From contig CM060733.1 in the NCBI GenBank assembly GCA_030704615.1, forward strand, positions 42,656,001 to 42,720,000: a DNA stretch of 64,000 nucleotides. The letters are read 5' to 3'. Under the pieces are notes generated by a model, which was given only the letters and a program-made list of their open reading frames with translations, searched no databases and was not told the origin of the DNA. This document shows, in pieces, positions 56,489 through 64,000 of this stretch. Each line of letters begins with the position of its first letter. Position 1 is the stretch's first letter. Both the position numbers and the translations under genes were made by a program. This stretch comes from Takakia lepidozioides. Taxonomy: Eukaryota; Streptophyta; Takakiopsida; Takakiales; Takakiaceae.

Positions 56489-58150
56489 ACTTTCTTTGGA
56501 TCTACCAGAATTCCCTGTTGGCACACAATGTGTCCCAATAATAATCCTGAATTCACACATAATGTACATTTTTCCGGGTTGAGACTTACTCCATTGTTTC
56601 TGCAGCCTTGTAGGCAAAGTTTTAACTGTGCCAAATGTTTGGATTTATGTCCGAAGACACTGAAATCATCCAAAAATACCTGCATAAAATCATTGAGATA
56701 GTTCTTGAATATCTCAGATACTGCTCGTTGAAATGTGGCTGGTGCATTGCAAAGTCCAAATGGCATGACTTTGTAAGCATATGCTCCCCATTCAGTGATG
56801 AATGCGGTCTTTCCTCGGTCTTCTTCTGCCATCTGTACCTGGTTGTACCCACTAAACCCATCCATGAATGAGTACATCTCATGTCCAGCCACTGTGTCCA
56901 ACACTATTTCAGTGAAAGGTAGTGGAAAAGGGTCTTTCTTGGTTCCTGCCTTTAACTTACGGTAGTCCACACACACTCGCAGTTTTCCATTTTTCTTGGG
57001 TACTATCACAATGGGTGATAACCATTGTGGTGTCTCTACTGGGTATATGAATCCTGCATCCAGTAACTTCTTGATTTCTTCCCAAACTTTAGCTGCATAG
57101 TTGGGGTTCATTCTGTAACGGTTCTGACGAATTGGTTTTGTCGACTTCCAATTCAATTCGGTGTTGACAGATATTAGAAGGTATACCCTTCAAATCTTTA
57201 GAGTTCCAGACAAATACATCATTGTATTCAGTGAATAATGCAGTAGCTTCTTGTAGAAATGTTTCTTCAAGACCTGCACTTACTCGTATTATTTGTGGTT
57301 CTTCCACTGTTCCCAGATTCACTTGAATCAATTGAGTTTCTTCCGTTACTGTCCATCCTGCAGTTTCTTGTCCGATGGTTGCAATTGTGGTAGGTAGGTA
57401 CTCACTGATTTGAATGTCTTCTTCCCTTTCTTGATAGAAACGGGCAGGGTGTTGAGGTGTGTCCATCGCTTCTTCCTCTGAATCTTCCGTTCTCGAAGTA
57501 TTTGGTTCTCCTTGAGTGTTCACCATGTGACATCCTACTGTTGTGGTATGCTTGACCACTAGTTGCCCAATAGGTTCCAATTGTGGATGTGCTGCGTATA
57601 CTGTGGCTTCTTCTTCATCCGACAGTCCACTGGACCAATCATACTCTTCCACTATGCAAGGTCGTTTCTCTCGCGGAATAGTACCTCGTTGCTTGGTAGT
57701 GATGGTGACTTGTTTTGCTCCCTTTTTTATTGGGCTTGTGTTAACCATGGTCGGCCAAGTAGTAGCGGATATCCTTCTGCCACATCCTCCATTCTGAGAA
57801 TGGTTATTAATACTTCGTATACTAGTCCTGCTACTTCCATTGCAAGTCGTCTGATGATCCCCAATGGCTGCACTTTTCATTGATCAGCCATTCGTACCTC
57901 CATCGATGAGTACATCCGTTACCATCTTCCTTCCAATATGTACTTGTATTACGGGTATTGCTTCGTCGTAATCGGGAGTTTGTCGTATAGTTGTGGGTTT
58001 AATCGTGTAAACTTCTAGTGTTGGTTTTTGTTTTTGTGTGGGGGTCAATGCCTCGATTGCCCGGAACAAAGTTTTCTTGCAGTGCGGAGCAATTTTTAAT
58101 AATTGTCCAATGGTAATTTGGGTCTTGGTCTGGCAGATTACTTCGGCCAA
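56489..58150 (-). pseudogene. Retrotransposon B protease region and reverse transcriptase (5' part of pol)
   Basis: From 58,150: AEVICQTKTQITIGQLLKIA, VIQVHIGRKMVTDVLIDGGT, then a small deletion after the protease active site (DGGT), GYPLLLGRPWL near 57,760, and an acidic linker. The reverse transcriptase has WLSPIVIVPKKNGKLRVCVD, FMDGFSGYNQVQ, MPFGLCNAPATFQRA and VFLDDFSVFG, and ends at VDPKKV where the CACTA element is inserted (56,488). Several frame breaks (near 57,880 and 57,120) make it non-functional. The rest of pol lies at 50,175-51,019 and 35,109-35,583. Confidence 0.9.
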
Positions 58151-58373
58151 TTCTGTTTCCGTGGTTGTATTCTTCGTTTCTCATCGTTGGTCTGATTTGC
58201 TTATCTGGAGTTGGCTCCCCAGAAGGTATATGAGTCCCCTCTTGCATTTGAGCTATGGCTTTACTTACCTCCTGGTGTAAGCTCTTTTCCTCCTGCCATG
58301 CTGCACTTTCTGGATATTGTTTCCGTTCTTCTTCAATCTCCTTATCTGGAGGTTTCTGTTTCTTGGCTTGAGT

Positions 58374-59430
58374 TCAGGTTATCGCAAGGGTATCCACTAC
58401 AGGGGTTACCACACTTACGGCTACACTTGGTCCGGCTTCCATATTTCCCACTTCTGCCTCATGCTTGATTCGCAACTGGCATTCATGTTTCCAGTGCCCT
58501 TCTTTCTTGCAATAGTGGCATCTCGTGCTTTCTTTGTTTCTGGGGATGTTCCCTATCTGGATATTCATTTGTTGGCCTATCTGGAACGATTACCCATATT
58601 GTATCGTCTTGGTTTGTATCCGATCCTCCCCGTCGGATTTGAACTTGGTGTACCCCCACCTCTCGTGTGTACCCAGTCTTCTTAGCCCGTTGGTTGTAAA
58701 TACAATGGCTGGTATTATGATTGTTCATATGACAAATATCATAGTATTTGTCCTTCATATGGCATTCTGTTGCCAAGTGTCCTGCAGTCCCGCATTTGTG
58801 ACACCATGTTGCCTTTCGTGGCCCTTCATCTTTAAAGTTCTTGATAGCCTCTGCTATCTTCTGATCCAAAGTGGTTTTGTCAATCACTTCTTTCTTCTTT
58901 TGCTTGGGCTTTTCTTCATCATCAGAGTCTTCTTCCTCCAAGAGATCCTTGGAATCTTTGCTTCTGCTTTGATGGAAACAGTGATTCAGAGCTAGGAGGT
59001 CCTTGTCCCAATGATAGTCGTCTTCCAGCTGCTGTCCCTACTAAGCTTAATGAATCTTTAAAAGCTTTGAGTGCAGTTCTGGTTATCCTTTCTGGAGAAG
59101 TGCTTTCACTTCTTTCACCTTCTTCACTTAGAATGTTCTCAAATCTTTCTTCTAATATTTCAGCAAAACCTCGTTTTGGACTTGTTACTGTAGAAGGTCC
59201 TTAAGATCTTTCTTGTATTAACCATTCATCAAGTACATTATTGGCAACTTCTTCTGGTGTAGTGTTCCCATTCAAGTTCTGTAATTATGGGAACTCTTCT
59301 CTTAACCGAACCTCCTTTTCTGCAGCATATTTCTCTATTCGTTCAGCTCTGTCTTGTTTAGCTTTTTTTTTAATTTCCTCATTCATTCCCACGTCATATG
59401 TAGAATTCCTTTTCGGCACCCTTTAAACAA
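58374..59430 (-). pseudogene. Retrotransposon B gag (degenerate)
   Basis: Recognisable parts: WCHKCGTAGHLATEC (CX2CX4HX4C) near 58,790, a second incomplete knuckle (CHMNNHNTSHC), and CHYCKKEGHWKHEC near 58,500. Upstream is an acidic and lysine-rich stretch (EEEDSDDEEKPKQKKKE). The capsid core seen in retrotransposon A is largely missing, suggesting an internal deletion. The three-knuckle layout is shared with A. Confidence 0.75.
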
Positions 59431-59669
59431 TCTTGGTATGTCAGTAAAGAAAATTTATAGTGGTCTCTACCCTTTCTTCAAAGATTTATCCTATCTTGCA
59501 AGAATCCATATTACGACTTAATTTTCCTTTTTACTGATTGATCACCAAACTTTTAATGGGCACAATAATACCATTTGTCTTCTTCAGTGTATCTGACTTG
59601 CAATAAGTCTTTGGGTATCCAGTACTCCACTGCTTCTATGATTGTGTGACAGTATTCATAATTTGAACA

Positions 59670-60010
59670 TCATTCTCTGAAAATATAACTAGTGTAGCAA
59701 GCTTTTCTGATTGGGATTAGAGTAATCAATAGAGCTAGACGAGACAACCACTCTTCACTTCTAATCCTACATTCCCAAGGTGCTCGTGTAATACTGATCA
59801 CTCCTCCCTTCAATCCCCATTTGTCATCTTCTTTCGCGACTGAAAGAAAGATTTTCTGTTGTATTGCTCTTGGAAAAACCATCAAATTTTTCCAGGAATG
59901 TTTTCCATTCCTTTGCTTCTCTTGACTTGTTCTGTCGTGATTTCAAGAAATCACTGAGTAACCATCCTTCTTTGAGTACTCTTGAACTCAACATACCGTT
60001 AGTCCCCAGT
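59670..60010 (-). pseudogene. Retrotransposon B extra ORF relic
   Basis: Follows the primer-binding region; frames TFLEKFDGFSK and then KWGLKGGVISITRAPWECRI, EEWLSRLALLITLIPI, matching the extra ORF of retrotransposon A in position and core motif. A frameshift near 59,860 separates the two halves. Confidence 0.55.
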
Positions 60011-60022
60011 ATGGTCGCCAAA
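60004..60022 (-). other. Primer-binding region of retrotransposon B
   Basis: Minus-strand TTTGGCGACCATACTGGGG adjoins the LTR end GGTTAACA. Nearly identical to the site in retrotransposon A. Confidence 0.7.
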
Positions 60023-60837
60023 TGTTAACCGCTAGTTTATGATTTAGACAAAACAGACTATCGACACTACTGCCCATTTCCTAAGACATGCAACAGAGGT
60101 TGTCTGACGGTATGCTTTCAGAAACAATTACGAAGTAATTGTTTTAAGGATAGCTAAACCATGAACGTCATATGAAACCATATTCATGTAGGCTGCTTAA
60201 TCCTATTGATTAAGCCCAATCTACAATCTCTTAATATAAAAGATTTTAGTCAAAAGGACTAAGGTCTCTGGGTTCATACAACAGAGGGTAGTCAAGACAA
60301 AACAAGAACTATTATGAGATGATACACATTCTCACCATATCACGTTCTCTCATAATGCACATTCTCTCCATCCCACATTCACTCTACACAGAGATACTTC
60401 GAATAGCATGACTTTACTTCAGAGCTCGTCACTTCATCACAGAAGTACACACTGATCCCCGATACTCATACTACACACCTTCTAAGTTGCGTGTAGTTTT
60501 TTTATACTATGCTCAAAAGAGCTGTTACAGTCTGCGGTCGTTAATGACCGTTTGCCTAACTGCCTACGCAACCTAAAAGGTTTGCTAAAAAGTGGCTCGT
60601 TGCAGTGTTCGTGAGCCATAGTGGTAAACGGTCCACTACTCTCTCTATTGGTTAAAACCGATGCTAACGTGGCCGTGTGATATCGTGGTTCACGGCTCAC
60701 AGTTACTACACTACTCACTACTGTTCTCGTGGTAATATACCCTTGTCCCGCCATTGGCTAAGTACCGCGTACTTAGCCGTCTCTGCCTGTGGCCCAGGTA
60801 ATGTACGTCCATCACTCGTAGTATAGCCGTTATCACA
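60023..60837 (-). repeat. 5' LTR of retrotransposon B
   Basis: Reads TGTGATAACGGC...GCGGTTAACA on the minus strand, about 815 bp, with TGT/ACA ends. The primer-binding region follows inward; outward, at 60,838, the sequence switches to MULE transposase coding sequence (CCAGTGGGTGAC), so B inserted into that gene. The expected 5-bp target copy is CCAGT. The 3' LTR is not in the window. Confidence 0.7.
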
Positions 60838-61108
60838 CCAGTGGGTGACAATGGCTGCACATGTCTACGACACCCACTGCAAGATGCTAATGACAATTGT
60901 TATTTGTGAGATGAAAGGAGAGGACACACAATTGGAGATGCTTCTTTGGCAGGGAATAAACGAACAGATGGCCAGGGCGGGATTGCCCCATCCAAATTTC
61001 CGTGGTTTCATGGCAGACAACGCACAAGCAAATTGGGCTGCCATCCGAAGGGTGTACGGGGAAGACCCCAATGTTCCGATGGAAGGCAAGGAGAGATCTT
61101 GTGGGTTC
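60838..61108 (+). pseudogene. MULE transposase core fragment (copy 3)
   Basis: About 90 codons open in frame: QWVTMAAHVYDTHCKMLMTI, VICEMKGEDTQLEMLLWQGI, FRGFMADNAQANWAAIRRVY, ERSCGFHF. It covers the centre of the catalytic core and is closer to copy 1 than to copy 2 (LLWQGINEQMARAGLP). It is bounded by the LTR of retrotransposon B on the left and by retrotransposon D sequence on the right (about 61,109). Confidence 0.92.
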
Positions 61109-62434
61109 CATTTTACTACCTTGTTCATGGTCAGTGCCCACCTAGTTATGGTAAGGAGCAGAGGAAGAGAATCGCTATCAAAGCTTTACCTTATACTATG
61201 GTAGGAAGCAGAATGTATAAGTTAGGACCTGATGGAGTACTAAAACGATGCTTGTACCACCATGAAGTGAATAAAGTTTTGGCGGAAGTTCATAAAGGAG
61301 TGGCGGGAGGTCATTTTGGAGAAGAGACTACCAGTAGAAAGATACTACTCGCAGGATACTGGTGGCCTACTTTGTTCAAAGATGTACACGAGTATTGTCA
61401 GAAGTGTGATGAATGTCAGAGGCTAGGACCTTTGCAGAGATCAAGAAGGATGGCCTTGCATCCTACAATGCCTACGGAACCATTTCAGAAATGGGGACTA
61501 GACTTTGTTGGACCAATTAACCCACCATCCAAGAATACACGAAACAGGTACATAATTACAGCCACTGATTATACTACAAAGTGGGTGGAAGCTAAAGCTT
61601 TGAGGGACAACACAGCCAAGTCCACAGCAAGGTTCTTGTACGAGAACATACTTACACGATTTGGCTGTCCCTTAGAATTTATCAGTGATCAAGGAAGTCA
61701 CTTCATGAATGAGACCATTGAGTTGTTGACTAAAGAGTTTATGATTGTGCATAGAAAGAGTACAACATATTACCCACAGGGTAATGGGTAATGGGCAAGA
61801 GGGCTACCAACAAAATACTATGTACTATCTTGGCTAAGATAGTCAATGCAAACAGAACGGATTGGGATACGAAGCTGCTGACAGCTTTGTGGTCATACAG
61901 GACTTCATATAAAGTCACCACTAAGTATACACCATTCCAATTAGTTTATGGTATGGAAGCCTTACTTCCAGTGGAATTCCTGTTACCTACCATGAGAACG
62001 GAGTGGGGAAAGAGAATGGAATTGCAAGACTCCATCAAGGTCAGGAAACATGAATTATACCATGTGGAAGAAGTACGTGCTGATGCAGCTGATAATATGA
62101 CCAGAATTCAGATGAAGCGAAAGGAACAGTTTTGATGAAGGCAAGTTAAAAGACTTTTAAGACGGGGGATTTGGTTCTATGGTTGCAGAAGAAAGGAAAG
62201 ATTCAAGCTTCTAAGCTTAAATCACCATGGAAAGGACCTTATGTCATACAAAAAAGTATGATAACAACACCGCCATGTTACAAACCATTAACAAAGAAAT
62301 GCTGGGAAGAGTCAATGCAAATAAGTTGAAGGGGTACAGTGGTATCCATGACAAACCCTGCAACATGATTTGCATGTTGAACCGCAAGAGCAGTCACGAG
62401 CTGCACCAGTGTTACGAACGGAGTATGGAGCACT
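61109..62434 (+). pseudogene. Retrotransposon D integrase (5' truncated, frameshifted)
   Basis: Starts in the RNase H-integrase linker (RIAIKALPYTMVGSRMYKLG), then the H2C2 zinc finger (H near HKGVAGGH, C in HEYCQKCDECQRLGP) and catalytic core (WGLDFVGPINPPS with the first Asp; FISDQGSHF with the second Asp). The region of the catalytic Glu after YYPQGNG is destroyed: TAATGGG is duplicated at 61,780-61,793 and bases are lost just after, so the next frame resumes as ATNKILCTILAKIVN and YGMEALLPVEF. The integrase is inactive. A 3' LTR follows at 62,435. Confidence 0.9.
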
Positions 62435-63130
62435 TGTCGCTAGGCCCAGCATATATGACCAGGGTGGGCAAAACAAACGTGACACAGCCTATCACAGCCC
62501 AGCACGGCGCAACACAGCCTATCACAGCCCATCACGACGTGTGACACAGCCTATCACAGCCCAGCACGGCGCAACACAGCCTATCACAACCTACCATAGC
62601 GTGTCACAGCCTATCACAGCTTACCACAGTGCATCACAGCCTATCACAGCGTAACACAGTATGACACAGCCTGTCACAGCTCAACACAGCCTACTAAAGT
62701 TACACGATCCATAGAATCAGTGACAAGTGGACGCATAATAACTTCAGGAAAATGGCTGACGGAAGAGGAAACGGAAATTACTTTAAAAATAGACACGTGG
62801 AGGTCAGGGCGCGACACACAGTCGAGAAGGAAGTGCAAGAACAGGTGTCAAAAAGAAAGATGACAAGAACGGCCGTCAAAAGGGATGAAAGGCGGGCCCA
62901 TTAATGAGTACGGAAAAAGGGAAACGGAACGAACGGCAAGTACAGAAAAGCGGAATTCTTGTCATGTGTGATCCTAGTGGACTATCCAACAGGGAAAGTC
63001 CACTAAAGAAGATAAAATCTAAATCCAGTCACAGCGGATACAGCCATAGAAAACCAGAGAAAGGATCAAGAAAATGGAGGGAAATTGAGCGCAAGAGGCG
63101 GCGTCGTTCTGAGTAACGGGCGTCTCGACA
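62435..63130 (+). repeat. Probable 3' LTR of retrotransposon D
   Basis: Begins TGTCGCTAGG and ends GGGCGTCTCGACA: the same TGTCG/CGACA ends as LTR A, with a similar final stretch (GAGTAACGGGCG here, GAGTAAAAGCCGCG in A). Near the start lies a run of CACAGCCTATCACAGCC units (62,480-62,690), corresponding to the GGCTGTG repeats in LTR A. Length about 696 bp. The boundary was chosen by these matches and is moderately certain. Confidence 0.5.
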
Positions 63131-64000
63131 GGACAGACCATCAATGCTATAACTTGGAAACTATGGAGGAACTAACAGACTATACGCTCGCAATATTACT
63201 TACGCAGTGGCATAGACACGAAAGGACAGAGCAGAGCTTTTCTCTCGAGCGATGCTTGCAAGCCCCGCAGGCTTACAAGAAATTACCCATAGCTTTCTGC
63301 GGCAACCATACGTTTATGCTTTGTGCACTACAGGCATTCCTGCAGTTGTTACAGCCCAAACAGTTCTGTGAGTCTAAAATGAAGAGAGTGAGAGGAATGG
63401 AGGAAATCAGGGTGAAGAGCACCACAATTCTGCAGAAACAAACGATTGCTACCCCACAGGCGATACAGATACTGGAGGAGCTGAGATTGCAAGGATTGCA
63501 AAGCCTAGATTGGACACTACACCATAGACAGTACATGTTACAATTTTTGCAGAACTTTGAGCCAAGGACAGAACAACAACGGTGAAGGGAGTTGAATTAA
63601 TGATTACTCCCCTATACCTCCAGCAATTGTTTCGATTGCCAGCAGGTCAGGTGCATGTGGAGGAACACAGGGCAAGACTGCAAATAGGGGACTTATTCAA
63701 GAAGGGAGTTTCTTTAAAACTCAGGGTTATGCTTGTACCAAGGCTGTGTACCCAGGGTTAAAAGAGGTAGGCCAGGTATTGAACGTTCTGATTGCCATGA
63801 AACAGAACCAACAGTATTTGAGCAGATCCTTCACGGAGGAAATACTCAAAGGCCTGAAGGGACAAGAGGTACAATGGGCGGACATAATGTACAACGCACT
63901 GGTAGAGGAGATGAAAAGATTACAAGGTACTACCGCAAAGTCTCCTATAATAGTGTCTGGCCCAATCATTGCTCAAATAATCCTTGATTCTGGCATACTT
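63131..64000 (+). other. Unrecognised coding-like sequence at the window edge
   Basis: Three successive plus-strand frames look protein-like. The first, to 63,583, includes TDYTLAILLTQWHRHERTEQ and LEELRLQGLQSLDWTLHHRQ. The second, 63,601-63,762, starts MITPLYLQQLFRLPAG. The third runs from about 63,763 to the window end (SRSFTEEILKGLKGQEVQWA, KSPIIVSGPIIAQII). They might be one gene with introns or frameshifts, or the Gag part of another element. No family is recognised. Confidence 0.3.

Noticed and set aside
1-64000. Naming the species from the content
   Set aside because: GCP3, PPR fragments and plant-type elements support a streptophyte, but nothing in the window discriminates between seed-free plants, charophyte algae and gymnosperms without database comparison.

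Overview
The window is nuclear DNA of a streptophyte (a land plant or a close algal relative). The evidence is one intact plant-type gamma-tubulin complex gene with spliceosomal introns, two pentatricopeptide-repeat (PPR) gene fragments, and plant-type mobile elements: Tat/Ogre-like Ty3 retrotransposons, MULE, CACTA and an L1-like LINE. The species cannot be named from this. There is one recognisable conserved host gene in 64 kb; most of the rest is mobile elements at several stages of decay.

Layout. 1-3.6 kb: unrecognised sequence and a decayed gag-like remnant. 4.1-5.4 kb: an array of GGCGCC-centred palindromes. 5.4-8.7 kb: a broken LINE, cut by a small element with CCGGCTGGTATT repeats (8.7-9.4 kb). 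10.0-13.05 kb (minus): GCP3/SPC98, three exons, 920 residues. 13.8-16.3 kb: a MULE derivative with long imperfect terminal inverted repeats. 16.6-18.1 kb: two unrecognised ORFs. 18.2-19.0 kb: a second palindrome family. 19.5 kb: PPR fragment. 20.04-29.57 kb: truncated, decayed copy 1 of a large MULE-type element. 29.57-35.1 kb: Ty3 retrotransposon A. 35.1-60.8 kb: retrotransposon B, interrupted three times, by A, by a complete 14.6-kb MULE-type element (copy 2, 35,584-50,174) and by a 5.5-kb CACTA element (51,020-56,488). B itself sits in a third MULE transposase fragment (60.84-61.1 kb). 61.1-63.1 kb: integrase end and LTR of retrotransposon D. 63.1-64 kb: unrecognised.

The main discovery candidate is the large MULE-type element. 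Copy 2 has matching inverted ends, an 11-bp target duplication and two divergent genes. One is a MULE transposase with a WRKY/GCM1-like zinc domain and a SWIM finger. The other is a ten-exon gene, open across every splice junction (1,427 residues), that joins a ParB-like domain to a beta-class DNA methyltransferase domain. The space between the genes, the gene's other flank and three of its introns hold GGCGCC-centred palindromes. Centre-to-centre distances fall near 32, 53, 64, 74, 85, 96 and 128 bp, that is near multiples of 10.6 bp, so most sites would lie on one face of the helix. Copy 1 has the same layout in mirror image with a different palindrome half-site. The working hypothesis is a mobile element carrying its own ParB-methylase with a cognate, parS-like site array; binding and methylation are inferred, not shown.

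Coordinates, splice sites and spacings were worked out by eye from the sequence. Family names rest on motifs, not on database searches.
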